DNA of 64,000 bases from an uncultured Mordavella sp. (lineage in GTDB: Bacteria > Bacillota > Clostridia > Lachnospirales > Lachnospiraceae). The notes beneath the pieces were generated by a model. It was not told where the DNA came from. It made no database searches and worked only from the letters and a program-made list of their open reading frames with translations. Each line of letters begins with the position of its first letter. Position 1 is the stretch's first letter. Position numbers and translations under genes: made by a program. The stretch is from assembly GCA_902406105.1 (NCBI GenBank), contig CABPCP010000001.1, positions 66,465 through 130,464 of the forward strand, written 5' to 3'. Shown one piece after another: positions 7,915 through 15,103 of this stretch.

Positions 7915-8928
7915 ATGGATAAAAAGCTTTTGGAATATCTGGAAGAAATGAACGACCAAGAGAAGAAGATCTTAAGCGAAGGGAAACCGGTGCTTTCCTA
8001 CTTTACAAAAGGTGAGAATGATACGGTTGTAGATTCTGAGGTCGTGATGCGTCCGATGACATTGATCGACATTTTGAAACAGCCCAGATTTGTATCACTG
8101 CCAAGACATACCCACAATTACATGGAGATGGTGTATATGTGCAGCGGCTCTACGACCCATGTGATAAACGGAGAGACTGAGATCACTCTAAGGGAGGGAG
8201 AAGTGCTGTTTCTCCAGCAGGGAACGTCTCATGCGGTCAGCGCGGCCGAATATCATGACATTGCGGTGCGTTTTATGATCCTTCCCGCTTTTTTGCAGTA
8301 TCCTTTAAGTATGCTGCGGGAAGACACTGTTTTGCGCAGATTCATCGAACGCGCGGTGGAGGACGATAGAAAAGAAGGTGATTTCCTTCAGTTTCACCTG
8401 CAGGATATGCCGGAAGCGGAGAACCTTCTGGAAAATATGACTCGGATGCTTTTAAACCGCCGCAGGAACAGCAGGCAGATCCTGCAGGCAACAATGGGCG
8501 TACTGCTTTTGGAACTCTCCGGAAGGACTTATAAGATCACGGTAGGAGCGCCTTCCTCTTATGAACAGGAAATCGTATTGAAGGCGATGAACTACATCGA
8601 GACAGAGTATGAGACGGCAAGTCTGGGCAAGTTCTGTAAAGAGCAGAATCTGCCGGATTACTATATCAGCCGGCTGATGAAACGATATTCTCCTTATACA
8701 TTTACTCAGTATCTTCAGAAAAGACGGCTTTTGCAGGCCGCATATATGCTGACGGAGACGAAAGAGCCGGTGGAGAATATCATTCTGTCTGTGGGATATG
8801 AGAATTCCAGCCATTTTCACAGGCTGTTCAAAGAAACTTACGGTATGACGCCCAAAGAATACCGAAAGAAGTATACCATGTCAGAGTGGCCTATGTTTGA
8901 GGAGCGAAAGAAAAACCCTGAGAGATGA
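7915..8928 (+). CDS. AraC-family transcriptional regulator with cupin sensor domain
   Basis: 337 aa from the ATG at 7915, chosen because AGGGAG lies 8 bases upstream; a GTG at 7906 is too close to that site. Residues about 55-130 form a cupin-like barrel (LPRHTHNYMEMVYMCSG, then EGEVLFLQQGTSHAVS), a usual effector pocket. The last 100 residues contain two helix-turn-helix units, the second with SVGYENSSHFHRLFKETYGMTPKEYRK, a classic AraC signature. The effector is probably a sugar or related metabolite, but no transport or catabolic gene is adjacent, so the target is unknown. The gene stands alone and its stop lies inside a terminator hairpin. Confidence 0.92.
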   Translation: MDKKLLEYLEEMNDQEKKILSEGKPVLSYFTKGENDTVVDSEVVMRPMTLIDILKQPRFVSLPRHTHNYMEMVYMCSGSTTHVINGETEITLREGEVLFLQQGTSHAVSAAEYHDIAVRFMILPAFLQYPLSMLREDTVLRRFIERAVEDDRKEGDFLQFHLQDMPEAENLLENMTRMLLNRRRNSRQILQATMGVLLLELSGRTYKITVGAPSSYEQEIVLKAMNYIETEYETASLGKFCKEQNLPDYYISRLMKRYSPYTFTQYLQKRRLLQAAYMLTETKEPVENIILSVGYENSSHFHRLFKETYGMTPKEYRKKYTMSEWPMFEERKKNPER

Positions 8929-8944
8929 ATTTCTCTCAGGGTTT
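8913..8944. terminator. Bidirectional terminator between convergent genes
   Basis: A perfect stem AAACCCTGAGAGA / TCTCTCAGGGTTT around a short loop includes the AraC stop codon. T-rich stretches flank it, and the next gene runs on the opposite strand, so it likely serves both. Confidence 0.75.
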
Positions 8945-8959
8945 GACTTTTCACTAAAC

Positions 8960-9400
8960 CTAGCGGTTCCGCAGACGAGCCAGGAATCCTTTTTTCTTTA
9001 CTGGCGTCTCAAGAGGACCTCTTAAGCCCTTGACCGCTGTGATATAGATTCCGCTGACGGTTGCTTTTACTTCCTTTTTTACAGGAATCAGCGGATAGAT
9101 CTGAGCGTCGCACATTAAAGTCATGACTTTGGGACCTACCTTAGCTTTTACTACCGGAACTTTGGAGCGGCGCAGATACTTGGGGGTGTTCTCGATCACA
9201 ACAGCTGGCAGCCCGGCTTCTTTTAAACGAAGCTTTCCTTTATCAATGATCAGCATGGATACGGTCTGAGCGACAGCATCCAACTGTTCCTGCTGCTCGG
9301 CCTGTTTTTTCTCTGCCCGTTTACCGAGAAAATACAGTACGACGCAGGCAATGATCAAAACAACTAAAATCACGAGAAGAACGATGGTTAATGTACTCAT
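8960..9400 (-). CDS. Membrane-anchored protein of unknown function
   Basis: 146 aa. One N-terminal membrane segment (residues 4-26) is followed by a charged Lys/Glu/Gln stretch (27-42) and a soluble domain of about 80 residues rich in beta strands, with a basic tail (KKKGFLARLRNR). The soluble part contains IDKGKLRLKEAGLPAVVI and VPVVKAKVGPKVMTLMC. I recognise no family and see no catalytic motif. AGGAGG lies 6-7 bases before the ATG. It has its own promoter divergent from the cardiolipin synthase gene and ends at the shared terminator. The basic, positive-inside tail suggests the soluble domain is cytoplasmic, though topology is uncertain. Confidence 0.75.
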   Translation of the reverse strand: MSTLTIVLLVILVVLIIACVVLYFLGKRAEKKQAEQQEQLDAVAQTVSMLIIDKGKLRLKEAGLPAVVIENTPKYLRRSKVPVVKAKVGPKVMTLMCDAQIYPLIPVKKEVKATVSGIYITAVKGLRGPLETPVKKKGFLARLRNR

Positions 9401-9436
9401 GATAAACCTCCTAAATAACTCGTTTTCACGAAGTAC

Positions 9437-9465
9437 ATTGTATCATTGTTTTTGGACAAGTGCAA
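9437..9465 (-). promoter_or_regulatory. Promoter of the anchored unknown protein
   Basis: On the minus strand TTGCAC (9460-9465) and TACAAT (9437-9442) are 17 bp apart, ending 37 bases before the start codon. Confidence 0.6.
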
Positions 9466-9469
9466 GAGA

Positions 9470-9512
9470 TTTGAGGTTTTGAGGTTACTTTTTAGGGGAA
9501 TACAGATATAAT
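9470..9512 (+). promoter_or_regulatory. Promoter of cls with tandem 8-bp repeat
   Basis: TATAAT (9507-9512) is a good -10; the -35 position (GTTACT, 9484-9489) is poor. Directly upstream and overlapping it are two exact tandem copies of TTTGAGGT (9470-9477 and 9478-9485), which may be a regulator site. Confidence 0.5.
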
Positions 9513-9543
9513 ATAGAGACAAAAGGGAAAGGAAGGTCGCATC

Positions 9544-11019
9544 ATGCTGGAAACGGCGGGACAGGCTCTTGGCAGCGGTTATCTGTGGGTTCTGGAGCAT
9601 TTTATCATTATCAATATTTTGTTTTCACTTCTGATCATCTTCTTTCAGAGGCGGAATCCGACGACGGTCTGGGCATGGCTGCTTTTGCTGTATTTTATTC
9701 CGGTCCTTGGATTTGTCTTGTATCTGATTCTGGGACAGAATTTCCGAAAGGAGAGGATGTTTAAGATGAAGGAGATCGAAGGGGAGATCAAATACGCGGT
9801 GCGGCGCCAGGAAGAATCCATCTACCAAAGAAAGCTGCGTCTGCGGAATCCGGAAATGGAGCGGTTCAAAAGCCTGATCTTATACAATTTGAATGAAGGG
9901 GAAGCAGTGTTGACGGATAATAATGATATCCGTATCTACACAGATGGGGAAGAAAAGTTTCGGGCGCTGATGTGGGAGATGGATCACGCCAGGAATTATA
10001 TTCATCTTCAATATTATATTATCCGCAATGACGAGCTGTGGCAGGAGATTGAGACAATTCTGGCGCGAAAGGCCAGACAGGGAGTGGAAGTAAGGGTCTT
10101 GTTCGATAGTATGGGCTGCAGAGGAATGAGAAGATCAGATTGGGAACGACTGGAAAAGGCGGGAATACAGGTGGCTGAGTTCTTTCCCGCGGTGCTTGGC
10201 AAACTGCAGCTTCGGGTCAACTATCGTAATCACCGGAAGATTGTGGTGATCGATGGAAGAATCGGATTTATCGGAGGATTCAACATTGGACGGGAATACC
10301 TGGGACGGAGCCGGAAGTTTGGTTATTGGAGAGATACCCATATCTGCGTGGAAGGATCTGCGGTAACCTCTTTGGCGGTAAGATTTGTACTGGATTGGAA
10401 CTATGCCGCCAAAGAGAATTTATTTCTGGAGGATCGTCTGTTCGGACTTCCGGAATATGAACGGGGAGGCGGGGATCCGGTGCAGATCATATCCAGCGGG
10501 CCGGATTCTCACAGCCGGGAGATCAGGAACAATTATCTCAGGCTGATCCATATGGCCCAGAAGAATATTTATATCCAGACACCTTACTTTATTCCAGACG
10601 ATGATATTCGGGATGGTCTTATTATTGCCGCAAAGTCCGGAATCGACGTCAGGATCATGATACCCTGCAAGCCGGATCATCCCTTTGTATACTGGGCCAC
10701 TTATTCTTATATCGGAGAGCTGGTAGAAGCGGGAGCCAGATGTTACACGTATGACAACGGATTCCTTCATACCAAATGTCTGTGCGCGGATGGACTGGTA
10801 AGCTGTATTGGCACGGCGAATATGGATATCCGCAGCTTTAGTTTGAATTTTGAGGTGAACGCGGTGATCTACAGCGCTTCTACAGTCAGAAAATTGGAGG
10901 AAGCATTTGAAAATGACATCGCAAAGAGCACCCTGATCACTCGGGAACAGTATGAACAGCGCGGTCTGCTGATTCGGGGGAAAGAGCAGTTCTGCCGGTT
11001 GTTTTCTCCGGTGCTGTGA
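9544..11019 (+). CDS. cls: Cardiolipin synthase (phospholipase D family)
   Basis: 491 aa, the normal size for ClsA-type enzymes. Two N-terminal membrane helices (about residues 18-36 and 43-63) precede two phospholipase D repeats. Each has a complete HKD motif: HRKIVVIDGRIGFIGG near residue 230 and HTKCLCADGLVSCIGTANMD near residue 410. The enzyme joins two phosphatidylglycerol molecules into cardiolipin plus glycerol at the inner membrane face. GGAAAGGAAGG precedes the ATG. It is a single-gene unit with its own promoter. Both active sites look intact, so full activity is expected. Confidence 0.95.
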   Translation: MLETAGQALGSGYLWVLEHFIIINILFSLLIIFFQRRNPTTVWAWLLLLYFIPVLGFVLYLILGQNFRKERMFKMKEIEGEIKYAVRRQEESIYQRKLRLRNPEMERFKSLILYNLNEGEAVLTDNNDIRIYTDGEEKFRALMWEMDHARNYIHLQYYIIRNDELWQEIETILARKARQGVEVRVLFDSMGCRGMRRSDWERLEKAGIQVAEFFPAVLGKLQLRVNYRNHRKIVVIDGRIGFIGGFNIGREYLGRSRKFGYWRDTHICVEGSAVTSLAVRFVLDWNYAAKENLFLEDRLFGLPEYERGGGDPVQIISSGPDSHSREIRNNYLRLIHMAQKNIYIQTPYFIPDDDIRDGLIIAAKSGIDVRIMIPCKPDHPFVYWATYSYIGELVEAGARCYTYDNGFLHTKCLCADGLVSCIGTANMDIRSFSLNFEVNAVIYSASTVRKLEEAFENDIAKSTLITREQYEQRGLLIRGKEQFCRLFSPVL

Positions 11020-11040
11020 TAGAAAATATACCAGAATATC

Positions 11041-11069
11041 TTTAAAATCCAGACAAAATGTGATATAAC
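11041..11069 (+). promoter_or_regulatory. Possible promoter of the trigger-factor-like lipoprotein gene
   Basis: TTTAAA and TATAAC are separated by 17 bp, about 80 bases before the start codon. The -35 is far from consensus, so this is a tentative call. The leader between 11070 and 11152 shows no clear structure. Confidence 0.4.
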
Positions 11070-11152
11070 TTAAGAGTGTGCCTTTATCTGGAAATAGGGA
11101 GGGATGACGGCGCGCTTATATCAGGAAAATATAGTTGAACGAGGTGTAGTAA

Positions 11153-12202
11153 ATGAAGAGAAGAGCAATAGTTCTGGCAGGAATCCTGACAGCGGCCCTG
11201 GTGTTTGGCGGCTGCGCGGCCAGCAAAGGTCTGGAGACCGATGCGATAAAGATCACAAAGTACAAGGGCGTAGAGGTGGCTCAGGTGGAAGAACCAAGTG
11301 AGATCACAGAGGATGATGTGGAGGCGGCGATCCAGTCCACGCTGGAATCTGAAGCGACTACCACAGAGATCACAGACCGGGCTGTAGAGTCTGGAGATAC
11401 AGTGAACATCGATTTCGTAGGGAAGATGGACGGGGAAGAGTTCGAGGGAGGATCTGCCGAGGATTATCCTTTGACCATCGGATCTGGAGTATTCATTGAA
11501 GGGTTTGAAGATAGTATCATCGGCCATAATGTGGGAGAGACGTTTGACTGGAACGGTACCTTTCCGGATGATTACGGCAATGCGGACATGGCAGGCAAAG
11601 ACGTGGTATTTACCATTACCGTGAATTCGATCACAGTGGACGAAGTGCCGGAACTAACGGACGATCTGGTAAAAACACTGTCTGAAGAATCAGCAACGGT
11701 AGAGGAATACCGGGAAGAAGTCAAGAAGCAGTTAGAAGAAGAGGCCCAGACCAGCTTTGACTCTACTCTGGAACAGAATGCGTGGCAGGCAGTACTTGAG
11801 AATACAGAAGTAAAAGAGTATCCGGAAGAGAAAGTAGAAGAGCTGTCTGATTCGCTGATCCAGCAGTATAAAGACGCGGCTGAATACTATCAGATGGATT
11901 ACGATCAATTTATCGAAGAACAGATGGGATATACAACGGAAGATTTCGAGGCTGAGGTCAAGAATGTGGCTCAGGAGAATGTAAAAGATGAGATGGCGGT
12001 AGAAGCTATCGCTGATAAAGAGAATATTGAGCTGACAGACGAGGCTTATGAAGAACAGCTTGGAATTCTTGCAAAAGACTATGGATATGAAGACGGGGAC
12101 GCGATGAAGGAAGCCTTTGACGAGGAAGAACTGAAAAGCGCGGCGTTAAAAAATCTGGTCATGGAGTATGTAAAAGACAACTGTATCCAGGTGGCGGAGT
12201 AA
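11153..12202 (+). CDS. Exported trigger-factor-like peptidyl-prolyl isomerase, lipoprotein
   Basis: 349 aa. A signal peptide ends in a lipobox (LVFGGC, Cys20), so the mature protein is anchored on the outside of the membrane. An FKBP-type domain spans about residues 80-165 (GDTVNIDFVGKMDGEEFEGG, then FIEGFEDSIIGHNVGE). The rest is a helical, SurA/trigger-factor-like chaperone region of about 180 very acidic residues. The ribosome-docking domain of true trigger factor is missing, as expected for an extracytoplasmic foldase. It probably helps fold secreted proteins. It stands alone between its promoter and a strong terminator. Aromatic residues of the isomerase pocket are partly kept, so isomerase activity is likely but not certain. 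Confidence 0.87.
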   Translation: MKRRAIVLAGILTAALVFGGCAASKGLETDAIKITKYKGVEVAQVEEPSEITEDDVEAAIQSTLESEATTTEITDRAVESGDTVNIDFVGKMDGEEFEGGSAEDYPLTIGSGVFIEGFEDSIIGHNVGETFDWNGTFPDDYGNADMAGKDVVFTITVNSITVDEVPELTDDLVKTLSEESATVEEYREEVKKQLEEEAQTSFDSTLEQNAWQAVLENTEVKEYPEEKVEELSDSLIQQYKDAAEYYQMDYDQFIEEQMGYTTEDFEAEVKNVAQENVKDEMAVEAIADKENIELTDEAYEEQLGILAKDYGYEDGDAMKEAFDEEELKSAALKNLVMEYVKDNCIQVAE

Positions 12203-12252
12203 TCAAAGGAGAACTTGCGGTTTCCTCTTTTCTGTGATAAGGTATAGCAATA

Positions 12253-12297
12253 AAAACTGTCGGCAGAGAGATCATATCAATCTGCCGACAGTTTTTT
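12253..12297. terminator. Strong intrinsic terminator, probably bidirectional
   Basis: A 15-bp perfect stem (AAAACTGTCGGCAGA and its complement) with a 13-base loop ends in six T. A-rich sequence on the other side lets it serve the convergent PAP2 gene too. Confidence 0.88.
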
Positions 12298-12317
12298 AGA
12301 TGCATATTTATAAAAGA

Positions 12318-12986
12318 TCAAACCGGCTGATGGGAAAACTTTGGAGCTTTCTTTTCCTGGGCCGCGTAGATCAGCGGATAAAGGATACTGGCCATGGCAA
12401 AGGCGGCGATCATATCTGTTACAGAATGTTGTTTTAAAAATACGGTAGACAGAATGATCAGGGCAGTCAGGATATAAGCCCCCCATTGGAGCATCCGGTG
12501 CTTCTTCAAAGAGCTGCTTTTGGCGATCGCGATGGCCGCGCCGAGCGAATTAAACACGTGGATGCTTGGCAGCACATTGGTCGGTGTATCCGTTTGGTAA
12601 ATATATCGTACAAGATCTACAAATACGTTGTCACGGGCAAATGTATCCGGACGCAGATTTTGCGCGTTTGGAAAGACGGTACATACGATCAGGAAGATCG
12701 TCATGCCGGTACACAAAAATGCGGCGAGGCGATAGAAGCCTCTTTTGTCCGTGAAGAAGAAGTATGCTAAGGTCGCCGCGATAAAAATGAACCAGAGCAA
12801 GTAAGGAATAACAAAATATTCAATAAAAGGGATTTGATCATCCAGAGGTGAATGGATATAGAAATACCGGACGCCTCTGCGATTCTCCAGATAACAGAAC
12901 CAGGGCATATAGATAAATCCGTACAAAAGCACCCAGATATGACTATATTTTTTTGCCAGGTCGATCAGTTTTTTCTTGGCCGTCAT
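12318..12986 (-). CDS. PAP2-superfamily membrane phosphatase
   Basis: 222 aa with about six membrane segments. The active-site motifs are present in a relaxed form: LPSIHVFNS (C2, His about 143) and LKQHSVTDMIAA (C3, with the His-Asp pair); the first KXXXXXXRP motif is only hinted at by NAQNLRP. This matches the inositol-phosphotransferase-like branch of PAP2. Such enzymes remove phosphate from phosphatidic acid, phosphatidylglycerol phosphate or undecaprenyl pyrophosphate. The substrate cannot be told from sequence. A diacylglycerol-kinase-family gene lies just upstream on the same strand, which fits lipid phosphate turnover. It has its own promoter. Confidence 0.88.
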   Translation of the reverse strand: MTAKKKLIDLAKKYSHIWVLLYGFIYMPWFCYLENRRGVRYFYIHSPLDDQIPFIEYFVIPYLLWFIFIAATLAYFFFTDKRGFYRLAAFLCTGMTIFLIVCTVFPNAQNLRPDTFARDNVFVDLVRYIYQTDTPTNVLPSIHVFNSLGAAIAIAKSSSLKKHRMLQWGAYILTALIILSTVFLKQHSVTDMIAAFAMASILYPLIYAAQEKKAPKFSHQPV

Positions 12987-13045
12987 GATGATACTTCCTT
13001 TTTATGGTTTCTTGGTCTATGGATCGTTGCTTTTTGATCATTTGG

Positions 13046-13074
13046 ATTATATCATGAAAAAAATGAATCAACAA
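13046..13074 (-). promoter_or_regulatory. Promoter of the PAP2 gene
   Basis: On the minus strand TTGTTG (13069-13074) and TATAAT (13046-13051) are 17 bp apart, about 60 bases before the start codon. Confidence 0.6.
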
Positions 13075-13101
13075 GAATCTTCACCCTTTCTTAATAATTT
13101 T

Positions 13102-14022
13102 TCATGAGGTTTTAATAAGGCGAAGTTTCTGGGATTCCAGTCCAGCTGTTATATGCTGCTGAAAAATGACGGGTTCTCCATCCGTGTGGACGGGAAGCGC
13201 TTTTTCGCTAAGAATATGGGCTTCTTTGAAGCGGCAGGTAAAGACGCCTTTAAAATGTGTATGCCAGCCTTTAAAAGCGGTAGGAAGCAGCAGCAGAGTC
13301 TTCCATTTTGGAAGGCCGGCTATTACGATCAGATCAAGGCTTCCGTCAGAGGGATCCGCCTTGGGGCAGAAGCGGAAACCGCCGCCCTCATAAGGATGAT
13401 TCATAACTGCCGCAAAATAGACTTTCTCAAATTTTAAGCTCTCTTTTCCATCCAGAGTAAGAGTCATCCTTCCGGGAGTAAGGGAAAGAAGAAGGCCAAG
13501 AGCCACTGCGGTATAAGACAATTTTCCAAGACCGATTTTGTTCAGAAGGATTTTAAGGCGGGAGACCGCTACCTGGTGACAGACGCCGGCGTCGAAGCCA
13601 ATCCCAGAACTGACTACAAACCGTCTCCGTTTATCCTGATACTGAAGTATCCCGATATCGGTACTGATATACCGCGACGGCGTAAGGATTTCATGCAGGG
13701 CTTTTATGGGATCCTGCTCAAGTCTTAAGCTTCTGGCGAAATCATTACTGGAACCAATGGGGATGTAGCCCAGGATAACCTTGGAGAGATCCTGGATTCC
13801 GTTGACAGCCTCATTTAACGTGCCGTCTCCGCCCAAGACGATAAGAGAGCGGCAGGACTGCTTTTGGGTAAGTTCTCTGGCGATCGAAACGGCGTGGTTC
13901 TGGTATTTGGTGAAAAAGACCTGATATCGCACCTGTTTTTTCTCTAATTCTTGTTCAAGGATTTTCCACGTCCGCAGTCCTTTTCCGGAGCGAGCGTTAG
14001 GATTTACAATAAAATAGTACAT
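13102..14022 (-). CDS. Diacylglycerol/lipid kinase family protein (DagK/YegS-like)
   Basis: 306 aa, typical length. The DAGK catalytic domain starts at once (YFIVNPNARSGKG), with the nucleotide signature LGGDGTLNEAVNGI near residue 83 and GYIPIGSSNDFARSL near 110. The C-terminal half is the beta-sandwich lipid-binding domain, with the EGGGFRFCPKADPSDGSLDL signature near 215. These enzymes phosphorylate diacylglycerol or related lipids at the membrane. The PAP2 phosphatase gene lies downstream on the same strand and could reverse the reaction. GGGGG is placed before the ATG. A palindrome 23-39 bases upstream may be an operator. Confidence 0.92.
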   Translation of the reverse strand: MYYFIVNPNARSGKGLRTWKILEQELEKKQVRYQVFFTKYQNHAVSIARELTQKQSCRSLIVLGGDGTLNEAVNGIQDLSKVILGYIPIGSSNDFARSLRLEQDPIKALHEILTPSRYISTDIGILQYQDKRRRFVVSSGIGFDAGVCHQVAVSRLKILLNKIGLGKLSYTAVALGLLLSLTPGRMTLTLDGKESLKFEKVYFAAVMNHPYEGGGFRFCPKADPSDGSLDLIVIAGLPKWKTLLLLPTAFKGWHTHFKGVFTCRFKEAHILSEKALPVHTDGEPVIFQQHITAGLESQKLRLIKTS

Positions 14023-14044
14023 GGTAAGCCCCCGCGGTATTTGC

Positions 14045-14061
14045 TATAGATACTATCTATA
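14045..14061. repeat. 17-bp palindrome upstream of the lipid kinase gene
   Basis: TATAGATA-C-TATCTATA is a perfect 8-1-8 inverted repeat 23 bases before the minus-strand kinase start. A further partial copy (TATAAATAGATT) follows. It could be an operator for the neighbouring TetR protein or another repressor. Confidence 0.45.
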
Positions 14062-14163
14062 AATAGATTCAAATAAACAATTAGAAATCCTGGGAAAAAA
14101 GGATTATAATAAAACCATAAGATATTATTGTTTGGCAGCATAGCTGCCGGTTTCCTTCCGGAA

Positions 14164-14194
14164 AATCCTTTAAGCTTTACTTAAAGGATTTTTT
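14164..14194. terminator. Hairpin terminator between TetR gene and lipid kinase gene
   Basis: A perfect 11-bp stem AATCCTTTAAG / CTTAAAGGATT with a 5-base loop. T runs lie on both outer sides (six T on plus including the stem end, four T on minus), so it can end the minus-strand TetR transcript. Confidence 0.7.
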
Positions 14195-14209
14195 GTTTCG
14201 GCAAATAAA

Positions 14210-14818
14210 TCAAAGAACCCCGTCCAGATATGCTTCCAAAGTACGTTTCATATTTCCCTCAAAGTCCGCGTTTCCATTTTTCAGACACCATTCAAATACA
14301 TTCCCGATCACGATGATACGGATATCACTGGTAATCTCTTCCAGAGAAAATTTGGGTGAAAGGATACCGGCATCGATACATTTCTGCAAGTAGTTTTGGA
14401 CAGTAACGATCGGGTAAGGCCGTTCTGTACGGATCAATGGATTGAGAGACTGGTTTTTGGGAGTATAGTAGTTTGCCATGAATTCAAGTCCCAGTTCCCG
14501 GCAGTAGTGGACGTAATTTAAGTAAACATAGACAATAGCCGCTTCTGCCTCCTTAGCGCTTTTGGGAAGTTCCAGAAGGTCCGGGTCGATACTGGGCTGT
14601 TCTTCAATATAGTAGGACAGAAGATCATCCTTGGTCTTAAAATGATGATAGAAGCTTCCATTGGAAACTCCGGCTTCCTCACAGATGTTTTTGATGGAAA
14701 GAGCTTCATAGCCTTTCTTCTGGAGAATCCGTTTGGCGGCCTGGAAGATCTTGGCTTTTGTTTCCTGAGATTTCTGCTGCTGACGGGATAATTCCCTGGT
14801 TTCGTTTTTTTGACTCAT
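14210..14818 (-). CDS. TetR-family transcriptional regulator
   Basis: 202 aa when started at the ATG at 14818 (MSQKNETREL), preferred to an upstream ATG because a GAGGGAG site precedes it. The N-terminal helix-turn-helix is clear: AAKRILQKKGYEALSIKNIC then EEAGVSNGSFYHHFKTKDDLL. The C-terminal two thirds is the variable ligand-binding domain. The ligand is unknown. The gene lies alone between the lipid kinase gene and the divergent tex gene, so either promoter region could be a target; the 14045 palindrome is one candidate. Confidence 0.9.
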   Translation of the reverse strand: MSQKNETRELSRQQQKSQETKAKIFQAAKRILQKKGYEALSIKNICEEAGVSNGSFYHHFKTKDDLLSYYIEEQPSIDPDLLELPKSAKEAEAAIVYVYLNYVHYCRELGLEFMANYYTPKNQSLNPLIRTERPYPIVTVQNYLQKCIDAGILSPKFSLEEITSDIRIIVIGNVFEWCLKNGNADFEGNMKRTLEAYLDGVL

Positions 14819-15008
14819 AGATTTATAATGCTCCCTCGTTTGATTTCTCCCGGCGGCAGGCGGCCGCACTGTTGGGGGATTCCTTTTCCCTTGCGGTTAA
14901 GGTGCCCTCAGTATAGCACAGCGGACAAGGATTTTCAAGAAAACAGAGTGAACTCTAATTTAAGCGTGAGAGAATTTAAGATCGCCGCATGTCTGGAGGG
15001 GTTATACA

Positions 15009-15037
15009 TTGCGCGGCAGGGGAAATTCAGTTATAAT
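15009..15037 (+). promoter_or_regulatory. Promoter of tex
   Basis: TTGCGC (15009-15014) and TATAAT (15032-15037) are 17 bp apart, 66 bases before the tex start. The rest of 14819-15103 holds no gene I can support. Confidence 0.6.
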
Positions 15038-15103
15038 CTAGAGAGACCAAAAGATAAAATATGTAAAGCGGCCCCAAAAGGGCGGAGATAAGAGGAAAAC
15101 AGC

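Noticed and set aside
12486..12770. 94-aa ORF opposite the PAP2 gene
   Set aside because: It lies wholly inside the minus-strand PAP2 frame, which has clear family motifs.
14810..15091. 93-aa plus-strand ORF between the TetR gene and tex
   Set aside because: No ribosome site, biased low-complexity translation, and it crosses the tex promoter and overlaps the TetR start on the other strand.
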